From positions 2,046,001 through 2,110,000 of the forward strand of contig JAMXDE010000010.1 of NCBI GenBank assembly GCA_026770025.1: a DNA stretch of 64,000 bases, written 5' to 3'. Positions 48,001 through 58,814 of this stretch are shown here, piece by piece (the first letter of the stretch is position 1; every line of letters starts with the position of its first letter). The translations under genes and the position numbers were made by a program. Source of the stretch: Craspedostauros australis (taxonomy: Eukaryota; Bacillariophyta; Bacillariophyceae; Mastogloiales; Achnanthaceae). Under the pieces are notes generated by a model. The model was not told the DNA's origin. It made no database searches and saw only the letters and a program-made list of their open reading frames with translations.

Positions 48001-48973
48001 GCAGGATGAGCGATTGCGACCGTACCGATGGGTCCAGCACATCCGGCAAGGTGATTACGACGGCGCCACGGATTCGTTGCTGCATCGATGTGCCGGTGTC
48101 GATGATGTCGATCGTGCCGATGACATCACAGGCGGCCGTCAAGAGGGCGCAAAGGGGATGGCCGCCACGACAAAGAACATCCTGTGGTCCTTGAGCATGG
48201 CCAAGCTGTCGCAGAGGTTGAACGTGACCAAGAGCCGAAGCGTGCTGGATCGCGGTGATGACATCGAGCGGCGTTTGGACCTCGTGAATTGTCAGCAGAT
48301 GCTGACGGAAGGCGAATCCAGCAACGCGATGGATAGCGAAGCCGAGGCCCGCGTGACCACAGGATCAGAAGCGCTGATGGCCCCGCACCAACTTGTCAAG
48401 GTCGCTCTGGACAAGCTCGGCAAGACGAGCCACACCGAGGAACGCGTCCGCCTGTGCTTCATTGCGCTGGTGGTGTGCTCGTGCGTGGAGGATGAATCCT
48501 GGTCGCAGCGGATGGCCGCCGAGCTGTGGTCTTACTGCCTATGGTGCGACACGCAGCTGTGGTTGGATTGGATCCGCACGCAGAAAGATCTGACCGACTC
48601 GAACCTGCGCAAGCTGGCCACGGAATCGACCGTGTTTGGCCAGGTGCTCGAGGAGCTCCGTGGCGTCTTGAAAGACCTTGCAAGTGCGAATACCAACGGC
48701 AATGGCAGTGGCAGTGGCAGCGCTTCCGGGCTTGCAAACGACGGCGGTCGAGGTCGAGGTCGCAAAGGGGATCGTACCGAGAATGGCGCGAGGCCTGGAT
48801 CCCGTGCTTCATGTTTGAAGGCGGTGTGCTACGGGAAGCAGATGGAAGGCATGGTGCTGGAGAAATGGGGCCACCCCAACAGCAGGTCTGAGATGATCCG
48901 TCTCCTGCACAGCGTGTCGTACAATCCGCAGGATGAGATCCGTGCCAAGATGCTGATCTCTGGCACTTTCTGA
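45086..48973 (+). CDS. Nuclear pore protein, Nup133-like
   Basis: A single exon of 1295 residues from the ATG at 45086, near the usual length of Nup133. Nup133 is part of the Y-complex, the outer scaffold of the nuclear pore. The N-terminal half resembles its beta-propeller: GWACVASHDGYVHVW (about residue 76) and further GxxxxW-type blades, interrupted by Ser/Asn-rich insertions. The C-terminal half is helical, with LLDETEQVDLLSGSTFAQFVLQWH and YRWVQHIRQGDYDGATDSLL, matching the helical solenoid of Nup133 and the related Nup155. No Phe-Gly repeats are present, as expected for a scaffold nucleoporin. Distinguishing Nup133 from Nup155 needs a profile search; Nup133 fits the length and C-terminal motif better. 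Confidence 0.75.
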   Translation: MPFSPANKRSISQGSNMSTNSSSLAATSASINDKRQLVRPSAHIPWSVDVVSAVPRALGTSASLLVDAAASASCPGWACVASHDGYVHVWQPKTTSLVQERVQGPRDFRKIYLPHLNLNTGPDPTSASEPAPSPARVRPSNQGPDSPAATNATDQRIFLGLRASIGDRGDAVNLFALHAATGILTLRKITKADLHSRLPLPGKTTTVRIDLEEGESATTLSIPPNGGIAVIGTSWGRLYWITHTLVPAGLHVRLMQDSSASSGILSRIASGLVSTVSYGTGVGSGSGKTPSIGHPIQQIIIQSTPSSTKDGVYTMYSVTSPGDVTRWTITPTVADAHHASFAACQIGNLLVNHNNRQLTAQQPWLFAGGLSNNGNVSINVIRVTLSDAPSSSSSSSSGIEMSDGTMMGGNKKHDSIHAIVRANRGNESKLFWLEGTVISDTTDNSNSSNSSSGNAKSRSPPSFRLVRAQWLSRFAVPSHVQVLALLSAANGIVYGSFCSLASNSINHNTNIIMAVSSNNNINNISNRDSDGDVVHSADGNHQEGDIIHEVDLPTTQVPALLPDAFAKDTVTHGFTAITTSGLGIRVRLIRSRSSKFGPPIKRLRSGDSATPASMALIQTLMSHLRSVFWQSYQNTDESIINGRLLPPSLTQADAEDLEVAVIAFAKELQHKVDKSSAQNPLEWHATLIQLLQNGGLYRSLSTTCRYQLLSIGQQLAVFDALSNHRAEGSWEQDQLSKLQSYDIADWLLKILTQEEQTNWPHAPTWASWLHHCLHMASLYRDERAVTFYDVPDDQPFEFGSSTAAGEFRPFLSHPSFQSVLLRQIKHLRREASLGVGLDMDQAETVVAATLRSFGESCEDSDRDSKKQYAKVKVLGIGLLRMINGGDDETAFDLSVQYGHFEAICQISADHEKKRDASSYALDRLLDETEQVDLLSGSTFAQFVLQWHVDKGMFGHVLNYGRHSPKDLNALLRQDERLRPYRWVQHIRQGDYDGATDSLLHRCAGVDDVDRADDITGGRQEGAKGMAATTKNILWSLSMAKLSQRLNVTKSRSVLDRGDDIERRLDLVNCQQMLTEGESSNAMDSEAEARVTTGSEALMAPHQLVKVALDKLGKTSHTEERVRLCFIALVVCSCVEDESWSQRMAAELWSYCLWCDTQLWLDWIRTQKDLTDSNLRKLATESTVFGQVLEELRGVLKDLASANTNGNGSGSGSASGLANDGGRGRGRKGDRTENGARPGSRASCLKAVCYGKQMEGMVLEKWGHPNSRSEMIRLLHSVSYNPQDEIRAKMLISGTF

Positions 48974-49395
48974 GGTTGAGACAGCGACGGTGGTTGCGAA
49001 GATTGCGGAGGTCACGGCGGCTACGTACGAATGCAACGATAGGGATTGCAAGGCAACAATCACAAAAGAGGCAAGAGGAAACCCACGATTCTGTTGTGGT
49101 GGCTGTTGCCGCAGGTGCGATCCGGCTGGGGGCAACTATTCCAGAGAGTAACTGAGTAGGAGTATGATAGATCATCTCCAACATTCCTGAACGATGACCA
49201 CGATAGCAGAGTATTGGTAGCCTGGTGTGATAGAGGAATGGAGAAGAACTGCTGGGCAAGTTGCGACTTTGCTGGAAGAAGTCGCCGATCGCGCATACAT
49301 TAGTGCTTCATTGCTTTTCATGCACATACGGTTAGGACTGTTGTTCTGAATGCAGCACTAAATTAGCCGCAGTTCATGGAGTTCGTGGGCATGCT
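48974..49395. other. Convergent 3' region
   Basis: A 422-bp gap between the nucleoporin stop (plus) and the HhH gene stop (minus). Nothing else is seen. Confidence 0.5.
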
Positions 49396-50955
49396 TCACC
49401 CTGTTGAGGTTTTCATACGAATGCAATCTCTGTCCGTTTTGTCAGTTGGCGCTTCCGCTGTCGTTGCCTTCGTTGCTGTTTCCGCCTCCGTTACTGTTGG
49501 TGTTGCCTTGGCCATCTCATGATGAACGTGTGGTGCGTTGACTGTCGCCAACAGGTCTGCAAGCACCTTCCCAATCCCCTTGAGCTGCAGCAGTGACGGT
49601 TGATCTGCTGGGACGCACCCATGGAACTTGGAAACGATATCTTTAGATGCCTCTACAATATGCCTTGCTTTGGCGTTGTGGTATTGTACGTTGGTCATGC
49701 AGGATGCCAAGTCCTTGGGATCAGATTTTGCGAGCATATCGACAGTGAAACCAGGGAACTTTTGGTGGATTCTTTCAAGTGCCTTGCGAACGGCAGTCTC
49801 GTGACATTGCGCATGAACTCGAGCAGCCACAAACAGCTGATACCTTCTCTGCTCGATGGTCGTTGAGCCGTTGCTCGCAATAAGGCTGTGCCATCGTTTG
49901 ATGGCATGTCGTTGCTCCTCTTCTGGTAAGTCGCTCATGGGCACCCAGGTTTTTCTCTTTCTGCGTGCCTGTTGCTTTTTCTTCTTTGCTGGCTTGGTAT
50001 CCTTTTCCGATGCGACGCTGTCACTAGTCGACGAAGGGAGAGTCATGTTTGTACCCGATGCAACATCCCCGACCACCGTCTGAGTCGGTGACAGCTTGCT
50101 GTCAAGAGACTGACCAATTTGATCGATCGTTTCTGAGCTCGTTGGCGATGTCAGGGGCGCAGGAGCTGGACAACTCGAAGTGTTTGGGACAGAACGATGA
50201 TTGGGTGTATGTTCGGTCTGTTGCTGGCTGGGAAAGCTGGCGGTGCTGAGGTCCTTGCGCTTCTGTTGACGACCACTTTTGCGTTGACGTCGGCGTTTCG
50301 GTACTCTGGGAGATACAACCGTCCATGCTCTCCTCACTCTTTTCATGTCAGGATTTCTCTCACCGCTTGCTTGACTATTTTCGTTCCCATGGCCGCCATC
50401 GCCTGTGCCTCCGTGACTGTTGCTTGTGGCGATGATGGTTGCTCGAGACGGCGTGAGCGAAGCTGCTGGCGATTTTGGCGCTGCTGTCAATCCGGAGAAG
50501 ATCCGCATTGACTTGTTGTTCCCGAGCGGTCGCCCAAACGAAGATGCAAATGTTGCGAATGGATTTGCGGTTGCTTTTGCTGGCTCCTCCGCTTGTTCCG
50601 ATTTGTTGTCCGCATCGTATGGAGACGTCGGTTCACTCGCCGGGCGTGATTTGGATGGCTCGTGCGGCTTCTCGCTTGGGTTTGATTGAATCGTTGAGAG
50701 CCCGCGGTTGTTTGAATCGCCGTCCTTCACCTTGTCGTTGTTGGTATTCTCGCCCGTTTTGTGGTCGTTCTCTCCATGCGGATCTGCTTTCTCTCGGCGT
50801 GAAGATTCCGCAGCATCTGCAGGCGCATGATTTGCTCCGCCTCCCTCACTCCGCTCATCTGCTTGAGCAACTGGTTCCAGACCATGGGGATCATGGATCG
50901 GCACGTTGCCCTCGTGCGTGTGAGTGACCTCTGGGATCTCTGCGTTCATATTCAT
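49396..50955 (-). CDS. Degenerate HhH/endonuclease-III-like nuclear protein
   Basis: A single exon of 519 residues; the ATG at 50955 is the first in frame (the frame continues upstream without an ATG, so a missed upstream exon is possible). The first 310 residues are disordered, with basic clusters (PKRRRQRKSGRQQKRK; KKKKQQARRKRK) suited to nuclear import. The last part resembles the HhH-GPD fold of endonuclease III: YHNAKARHIVEASKDIV and the hairpin LKGIGKVLADLLA (about 458). In endonuclease III the hairpin Lys (LPGVGRKTA) and a following Asp are catalytic, and four Cys bind an Fe-S cluster. Here the Lys position appears as Val, the chain ends soon after the hairpin, and no Cys cluster follows, so base-excision activity is unlikely. 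It may bind DNA or protein only. Confidence 0.65.
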   Translation of the reverse strand: MNMNAEIPEVTHTHEGNVPIHDPHGLEPVAQADERSEGGGANHAPADAAESSRREKADPHGENDHKTGENTNNDKVKDGDSNNRGLSTIQSNPSEKPHEPSKSRPASEPTSPYDADNKSEQAEEPAKATANPFATFASSFGRPLGNNKSMRIFSGLTAAPKSPAASLTPSRATIIATSNSHGGTGDGGHGNENSQASGERNPDMKRVRRAWTVVSPRVPKRRRQRKSGRQQKRKDLSTASFPSQQQTEHTPNHRSVPNTSSCPAPAPLTSPTSSETIDQIGQSLDSKLSPTQTVVGDVASGTNMTLPSSTSDSVASEKDTKPAKKKKQQARRKRKTWVPMSDLPEEEQRHAIKRWHSLIASNGSTTIEQRRYQLFVAARVHAQCHETAVRKALERIHQKFPGFTVDMLAKSDPKDLASCMTNVQYHNAKARHIVEASKDIVSKFHGCVPADQPSLLQLKGIGKVLADLLATVNAPHVHHEMAKATPTVTEAETATKATTAEAPTDKTDRDCIRMKTSTG

Positions 50956-51586
50956 CAATGGGGGTGCGTTGAGGCGTTGGGCCGGTTGGGTGATCGACAG
51001 GTGTGGCAACTGTTTTGTTTCTTGCCTCCACCGCTCCAATCTTCCATCTCATCCAAACGCAGCGTGTCGCTGTTTCCCATCATGCATACCATACTCGCGC
51101 CAGCTCCCGCCAACCAGAGCTGCCTTCTTTGTGTGGTGGCTTCGATGGTTGTGAGCCGTGCTATTGTGGCTGTGTGGTGTGGTGCGTGGGAGGAGATGGC
51201 GGCGGCGTGAAACTTGATGCCAAGATTTCTCAATCGTTGATGTTGTGCACTCAAACACTCGTGATTCAATGCGGATAACATCGCCGACTAGACCAACTTG
51301 TGGACTCTCCTGAGTTCAAGAGATTATGGAATGATGCGTCGTGGTGAAGTGGGGTTACGACAACGTCCGTTTCAAACTTGGTTCGGTTTGTTTGCGATTC
51401 GAACTGGTGTCAGAGTGCGCTATGAAGGATTCTACTCTAATGTCTTGAGTATCCGTACTCTGCTTTCCATCCCCTTGCGGACACAGCCGAGTCCAACGCC
51501 GTGAGGTTCGGATTGTTCCTTGGTCTTCTATGTCCCTCCCATCCAACACTGCTGCTTCTCCCAGTGATCCTTGCAGTTTTGTGTCG
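50956..51586. other. Intergenic region upstream of the HhH gene
   Basis: About 630 bp between the HhH gene start and the Rtt106-like gene 3' end, both minus strand. It may contain an unseen 5' exon of the HhH gene. Nothing else is seen. Confidence 0.45.
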
Positions 51587-53666
51587 TCATGGTCTTCTCA
51601 GTCGTTTAGACATGCGCTTCTTGTTTCTTGTTCGGCTGTTGTTGTCGTTGCTGCCGCCGTTGCCAGTCTCTTCGTCGTCATCGTCAGCCTCACTCTCTGT
51701 TTCAGAGTCATTCGCTTTCCGTTTTGCCAGCTCCTTGGCAAACTCATCCTCCACGACTTCCACATCGCCATCCCCTTGGCTCAGTTTGTCCTTGGTTTGT
51801 TGGGCTGTTGTTGAACGCATCCGATCGCCGCCCTTCATTAGCAGGATTTCGTCGTCGGCCGAATCGTGGTCATCATCTTCTTCTTCTTCGTTGCCGTTGC
51901 CACTGTGATTATTACTGTCGGCACGATCGTCATCGTTGTCCCCATCGACCATAAACACTTCATCTTCTTCATCGCTGATGCCGTCGGACATTGCACCATC
52001 CCCGTCGTCTTCCGTGTCGTCATCTTCGGCCACTGCAGTTGCATCCGGCAGGCTTTCGTCTTGCGACGAAGCTGCCTCCTTTGCGAGCACGGCTTCCTCC
52101 GACGAATCGGCGCCTTCAGCCGCAGCATCATGCGCATTCACGTCTTGCTGCATTGCTGGAATGAGAATGCTGTGGATGTAGTTGTTCAGCACGCCGACTT
52201 CCTCGCGGGCAATGTTGGAGAATTCCATGGGCGTGGTTGCATTCTCATGTTGATCCCCGTTGGTTGGGTTGGAGTCGGGCGAGTGTTCTGCTTCTGAAGA
52301 CGAGTTGTGCACTTCGACCACCAGATCCACGTACCGAGATGCATTCCCGGATCCTCCGCCTCCGCTGCCACGGCCGCACGCAATGCTCGCGAGTCGTTCG
52401 CGGGGCAGGAAGCTGGGCGGCTTGAAGAAGAGCAGCCCGGAACGCATCGGGAATAGAACCCCATCCTGGACACCTGAGTAGCATCGCACGAAGGGCATGT
52501 TGCCTGTCGTCGTGGATGTATTGGGAGCTTGGAATGATGCGAATGCGTACGATGACTCGTCGGCCGCTTCTGGCTTCAACCCGGATTCCTCAGGCCTTGC
52601 GACGAACGAAAGCTGCGATTGCTGAGACAGCCCCAGATGTTGCACGAAGAGATTTTGCCAAAGCAGTGTTGGGTTCTTCTTCCTGTTTGTTGACGCTTCT
52701 TCGTGCAGGAGTCCACCACCGTCGTTGCCATCGCCATTGTCGTTGTCGTCTCCATCATCTGGCGCGAGGTGAGGAGATAGCGCCCCGCCTTGGGTTTTAT
52801 CGAATGGAAGAGAAAAACAGACCTGATCGACAGGCTTCTTTGTGTTGGGAAGGTCATGCCGTGGAGTATCGAAGCAGAGCAGCACAAGATCGGCGGTTCT
52901 CGGCTTCGTTGTCTTGTTCGACTTGGAAAACGCCTTGCGACAGTCTTCTGGTTTCGGGAACAGGACCAAATGGGACACAGCCGACGGCGTTCCTTCTTCA
53001 GACTCTGACACGGCGATACCCCCACCTTTTGCCCGAATCTCTGACGATTGAACGATCCATCTCACCACGTCGGCTGGCCCATTTTGCACGTCCGCTTTTG
53101 CTTTTGCAGCCGCAGATGGTTTCTTGGTGAAGCACAGGCCATGTTCGTGCACGGTAAGCGCACACTTCCCGACGCGCGGTTTCATCACGCTCACTTCGCA
53201 TTCTCTTGTGATGGCCTCTCCGATGATTAACTCTGTCGGTTTCGATGTCACAATGGCGCAGGCGCTGGCTCCGTCATCACTGGCACCACCATCTTCTCCG
53301 TTGGACGCCTTCGAAGCAGCCGATCCTTTGTTCTCAACGTGATCGAGAGCGCTCTGTAAGAATCCCGCCGCTTGCGTTGCATTCTGCAATCGCAGGGAAG
53401 AAAATGAGAAGAGCGAAGGGAAGGGAAGTGGAGAACGATCGATGACACGGGGATGAACAGTTTGGTTTCGCAGGGTTGAACTCGCACGGAGCGCGAAGGT
53501 GAGTGAGCAAGCAGGGAAGTTATGTGCGTATGTGTGTGGCGAACTGCTCCCTGCATCTCTTCGTCCTTGTATTGGCATTCTCTTGGCTTACCTTTTGGAA
53601 TCGTTGATGAATCAAGTACTTCGCAAGTTCGTCTGACTTGCATGTCTTCAGGCAGGGGACTTCCAT
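51587..53666 (-). CDS. Rtt106/Pob3-like histone chaperone
   Basis: Two exons, 53666-53592 and 53383-51587, with a 208-bp phase-0 intron (GTAAGC donor, TTGCAG acceptor), encode 623 residues. The first exon codes for only 25 residues (SDELAKYLIHQRFQK). The PH-like Rttp106 domain (Pfam PF08512 family, shared by Rtt106 and by Pob3/SSRP1 of the FACT complex) is seen at VRCYSGVQDGVLFPM to ASRYVDLVVEV (about 319-370); a first PH-like module precedes it (CALTVHEHGLCF). From about residue 440 the tail is strongly acidic with Asp/Glu runs and ends in a basic cluster, as in histone chaperones that deposit H3-H4. No HMG box is present, so it is not SSRP1 of the animal type. Confidence 0.78.
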
Positions 53667-56169
53667 GATAGCAACCAGCACCGATGCTCAGCGTGCTGCG
53701 GTTTCAAATCAATGCGATATGGAGTCGAGGGATGTCACCGACAATGCCAATGACGCTTGCACAGCCAATACCAGCGGTCGCAGCAATAAAGACTCCAATC
53801 TGGATGTGATTGCAGGTCCGTCTTAACCTCAACGAGTCAATGTTGAGTGCAGCGATCAGATGTAGTTGCGTCGGGATGCTGATGCAAGTCCTGAGGAATC
53901 ACCACAGCATTGATGCGACAAGCAAACCAATGCAACACAACCTGATGTGGTGTCTTTGTGATTGTGCTTGTGTTTGTTTTGTTGTGTGCGAAGATTTCGG
54001 CGATCGACAACCACCTTTCGCGCCATTTTTCTCACAAGCCTGTTTCTGTACCTTGTTGTTCTACAAGAATGAGATAGGCTCATTGACGACAAGAGCCGAC
54101 TCACAAGAACCCCAAGCGCACCACTCTCGATGGTAGAGTACAACTGTGCGTTGCGCCATCATGAAGAATTCTAAGGCTTTGCACTGTTCTTCCTCGAGAA
54201 GCATCGTCAGCGTGCACGAGATAGAGGGAGGAAGAGAGGACTCTGGTGTGCAGGACGCCGATGGATGTCTTTATCCAAAGGTTTGGCACCGCCGGAAGAT
54301 CAAGAGTCGTGCGTGCGTGCACATGTTGCCGTGGCGTGAAAACCAATGTATTAGACTACTCACTGCATAGAGTGCCTTTAGTCCAACTACCACAGAGGAG
54401 AGGGGGGCATCCGATTCACACTTTTCACAAATCCAGAACCCCGACGCGGAAAAGAGGATTGGAACAAGGCGCTCTGCCCTTTGTTCTCTTTTGTTTGCAC
54501 TTGGATGAGGAGATCCCTCTTGGCCATGGCGGATAGCAATCGCAATCGCACATTCCAAACCAGAACCGCGGCCCTTCGATCCATTCATTCGTTTGCATTC
54601 TGTCTTCTTGTTTGCTCACATTTTGGGCTGATTGTGACGGTGTGCCATCCAGTCGCAGATGTTGTGTGGATGTGATGGGACGGGATGCATCCTACCGATC
54701 ATTGATATCGATGGAGAACCGCTGATCAGTTCTGCCATTGGATAGTCATAGATTCTATATATTCTACTATATTGTACATAGCACTGGCAAGTGCGATTCT
54801 ACCATGACGTATAAGTACGAAGAGAGACAGAGAGAATGGCAGAGCGGCGGATAGTCTAGTAGAGGGGTGGAGGAAGGTTGACTGCAACAAGGTCGGTCAT
54901 CATCGACACCCAGTCATTCTGACAGGGCTACCATATGTCGTACACCCAAACACGAAGTTGGCAGAGCAGCAGAATGTAGCTCGTATGATAGTTTGCGCTT
55001 ACGTTCGAGACGACCCGTTTGCGGTGAGTGTGCAAAACGAAGCGACATGTGCGATCGATTCACTCTCGGGGAGGTAGGGATAGCTCGTGTGATAGAATGG
55101 TATTGATACATCGATGCCTCTCCCCTCTCTCGCTTTCTCTTCCTCTCCTCGTTTCCGATGGGCCTGCCTCTGTTTGTCATGGTTACGATGATGTGTGCGT
55201 GTTGACGCATCACACAGATACCGCACACAAAAACAAGATTCCTTTCAAGTTGGGCAATTTTCTTACCCTCTGACAACAACACGGTTGCGTCAACATCAAA
55301 CACGAGCAATTCAAACGTCGTGTAAGACATGGAATTGACCAATCAACAGTGAGGATGATAGCCTTGTGAAGTCGAAGTAGTCGTCGCTGCCACAGAAAAG
55401 TGTCATCGTGTGCAAATCCTGGACAAAGGCTGTTCCGTGCGTCATCCCTTCACGCCCACGTCTCACAACACGCGCGTAGAAATTGTACTGCAGCGCACAC
55501 TCCGACCTTCCCCTTGGAAACGACGTGCACGCTGTGTCGTGATGAGCAGATGTTGTTCGTTCAGAAACACCCACCAAAAACTCATCACCAACACCCCTTG
55601 CTGCACGGAGCAAGCACAGACGAAAAAGAGATGGAACAAGAATCGGGTATTTCGCCTCGGAAGCGTGGTCACAGAGATTCGAACGCCTCCTTGTTGGCGT
55701 AAATGTGCTGCGTCGTGGCCGAACTTCTCCTCCACCACAGTCACTCTCCAGCAACTGTTGTGGAGACTTCGCACCATCCACGAGAGACTCATGCTGATGT
55801 TATTGGAGGAGCACCTTCCTTGTATTAGTTCGGACAATTACTTCAATCTTGCGATCCTCTCGCTGACCCATTCTTCGTCCAAGCACCAAACAGATCATAA
55901 TCATCATCAACGTTGGTGTGAACCTGTATAATAGAGCGGAGCCTTCATCAACACATTCAGCACATTCTGCAAGCAGCAGAAAGAGCAGGCGGAAGCAACA
56001 GTGCTCCCATCTCCGAACAAGGCCCAACTGACAACTCCATCAGAGCGAGTGAACGGACGAACCGGCGAAGAAACGAACCGACCGAGACAGCGATCAACCC
56101 AACAACTGAAGGCAACAGGTGAAGACAGAAGACGACAGAGCCAAGAAAAGGAAAGGCAAAGCAAGCAAG
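53667..56169. other. 2.5-kb region without a supported gene
   Basis: Between the divergent Rtt106-like and bHLH starts. ORFs up to about 170 residues overlap on both strands, start at non-ATG codons or lack any domain. The last 250 bp should be the bHLH 5' UTR. An AT-rich patch lies at 54740-54790. Confidence 0.5.
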
Positions 56170-58122
56170 ATGACGCCCAGCAACAGCGGCCCGTCCAGCC
56201 CGACCCACTTCGGCATGCCGGGGCACTTCACGCCTGAGGAGATCCAGGAGATCCTGGGCGCCATGTCCACGGAGCACATGCAGGATGGAATCAGCGCCGG
56301 TCTCCACCACAATCCCCAGGCAACCACCACCAACCACGATGTCCACACCACCAGCTTCCAACAGCCAGCCCAGGCGGTTGCGCCAGTCCCATCGGCGCAC
56401 GCAGTGACTCACGCAGCGCCACACTCGAACGCGACACACTCGAACGCGAGCATGGCGCCGCCGCAGGCACACATGGCATGCACGGCACTCGCAAGCGCCG
56501 CTTCCTTGGCTGCATGTGCCACGCGAAGTGGTGGTGCGGCAGCAGGCGCCATGACGGACACATCCAGCATCCCAAGCAACAACGCAGCTGCCTTCAAGAT
56601 GGACGATCAAGCCAGCGTTCAGCCAGGCGTCAATGCCAACGTCGCAGCCGAAGCGAGGTCCGAACGCAAGCGCACGCGCGAGAAGCAAAGGCGCTTCGAT
56701 GTCAACAGGAGGTTCAACGACCTCACGCAGCTCATCAAGCAGATCGAGGCCGACGAGGCGCAAGGAGATGCCACCAAAGTCAGCATCACGTTCAGCCCCA
56801 CGAACCGCGTGGATCTCATTGCCCGAACGATCGCCCACTTGGAACGTCTGCACGAAGCCAACAAGCGGTCGAAGGCGGAGACGGAGAACCTGCAGCAGCA
56901 ACTCAAGGATGCACGGCGTGCGGGTGAAGAGACGGCGCAGAAGCTCAAGGAGACAATGTTCAGCTCTCCGTCCAGCAAGCAGGTGCGTTGTTATTGAGCG
57001 TCCATGATGGCATCATGACGATGATGATAGTGATGGCACTGTATTGATCATCCTTCACAGGATGGGTATTGATGGCGGCACGGAGAAGCTATACTGTTCG
57101 CGACGACGACCACGATGTTGCCGCAAATCAAAGTGTTCGTATTGCATCATCCTGGAAGTATCAATTGCACGCGCAAAGCGCGTGGCAGCGAGTTTTGGTA
57201 CTGCTTCCACGTTTCGTTGTGAACCCATCTTTGCAATTGCGAGACCGTTTACTGGCTCCTTCAACCTTCCTCCCACCTCATGTCCACGCTCACCAACGGT
57301 TCTTGACATCTGCCTCTCGTTCTGGAATGTCCTCGCATGTTCGATGATGCACCGCATTGTTACTCGCACCATCCATTGCAGATGATGATGATGGTGCCAA
57401 TGATGATGAATCCAAATCAAATGCAATATGGCGGAGCTGCGGCCGGTGGTCCCGGAGCATCGCCCATGCCGATGATGAATCCATTCATGATGCATCAGCA
57501 GCAACAGTTCATGGCGCTGCACATGGCCAGTCAGGCCGCACAAGCGCCCTCGCCCATGGCAGCTTCCGGGCCAGTCGCCTCTCCCGCCGCATCCGTTGCT
57601 GGTTCGACATCAACTCCACAGCAGCAACCACAACAACAACAAAGCCAAGCACAGGCTGCCTCAGTCGCAGCCACGGCACCTGCCACCAGCGCAGCGTCCA
57701 CCACCTCACAAGGTTCCAACTCGTCTCAGCAACAGCAGCAGCCTGATCACACGCCTGCTGCCATGGGAATGGGAGCCATGCAAATGCCCTTCGGTGCAGG
57801 CATGATGATGCCCATGCAACAACAGCAGATGATGATGATGGCTGCGGCACAGAATCAGAACGGAATGCCCTACATGATGCAACCGATGGCACCAACACCC
57901 CCCGTTGCGTCCGTTGCTGCAATGCCTGGCTCAGGCATGATGAATGTGGCTCTTCCGTCTCAGCCGCAGCAACAAGCGCTGCAAGGAAATTCGTCTCTGG
58001 CACAGCCAACTTCGGGTGGCTCCTCGCCATCCAGTCTCCCAGGTGCCCAGCAAGAGGCCAAGACGGCAGACAGCCCAACGCAAGACAGCTCCGGGGGAGC
58101 CAACCTGGCCCACTGCGCATAA
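56170..58122 (+). CDS. bHLH transcription factor
   Basis: Two exons, 56170-56982 and 57382-58122, with a 399-bp phase-0 intron (GTGCGT donor, TTGCAG acceptor), encode 517 residues. The ATG at 56170 is the first in frame. The basic region ERKRTREKQRRFDVNRRF (about 163-182) carries the Glu-Lys-x-Arg-Arg core that contacts E-box DNA; helix 1 (FNDLTQLIKQI), a long loop and helix 2 (RVDLIARTIAHLERL) follow, ending near 230, and a short coiled-coil extension (AETENLQQQLKDA) continues it. Exon 2 encodes a Met/Gln/Ala-rich tail (MMMMVPMMM, many Gln runs) resembling an activation domain. The N-terminus is Ala/His/Thr-rich. Target genes cannot be told. Confidence 0.92.
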
Positions 58123-58814
58123 ATCGCGAACTACGTACGACTACAGGACATGTTCGGAGCTCACCACCACAGTGTCTCCTAGTACGCTCGTAAGCGTACG
58201 GGCACATGTTCTCACGTCGGGGGACTGTACGTATTTGCGGCAAAGATCTCGCTGGAGCATTTGAGCATAAAGAAGTGCTCCATGGAAGTGCCGTCAAGCA
58301 GCAGGTAGCTAGCAACTGTGTCAATTGATAGAGAGACAGTATCGAAGTACAAGCATGGCACGATAGAATATTTACAAGCAGCCGTGGCCAATCCTCATGT
58401 GTTGTAAAGAGTAAAGCGTATAGAGTACTCTGCTCCAATTGTACGTCGTCTATCGAACACCATGCATAGCTCGTATAATAGATTGAGCAGTGTGGTGCAG
58501 GAAGTCTTGTGGGCATGATGTCAAAGTTGAAGTCGGTGGAGATTGATGGATCGGCACACTCCCAACACGTGTGAGGGGCGAATCTTTTGGTGTCATCAGT
58601 TCACAACTCCCAACAAAATCCGTGCTGACAAGAGAGCAACGGCATTTGGTCTTTGTATTCCAAATCCACGCAACTCATCATTCCACCAAACGCTTTTGCA
58701 AAGGATCCCACGCAGCGAGGCGCACACTGAGCTGCATCATTGCGCCGATCTGCAGCTCGGTAACGATCTCGAAGCGACTGAAGCGACTGGAGCGACTGGA
58801 GCACTTGAGAGATA
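58123..58814. other. Intergenic region after the bHLH gene
   Basis: About 690 bp holding the bHLH 3' UTR and the UPF0047 promoter and 5' UTR. It contains a short hairpin (58182-58199). No gene is seen. Confidence 0.5.
58182..58199. other. Short hairpin in the bHLH 3' region
   Basis: Six-base arms GTACGC and GCGTAC around a TCGTAA loop, 60 bp after the stop codon. It could be a 3' UTR structure or a dyad binding site. Confidence 0.35.

Noticed and set aside
55660-55710. tRNA-like B box on the minus strand (GTTCGAATC)
   Set aside because: The flanking T-stem bases do not pair and no A box is found.
53638-55942. Several overlapping ORFs of 60 to 170 residues in the gap before the bHLH gene
   Set aside because: They overlap on both strands, mostly lack ATG starts, and none has a domain or a convincing splice junction to a neighbour.
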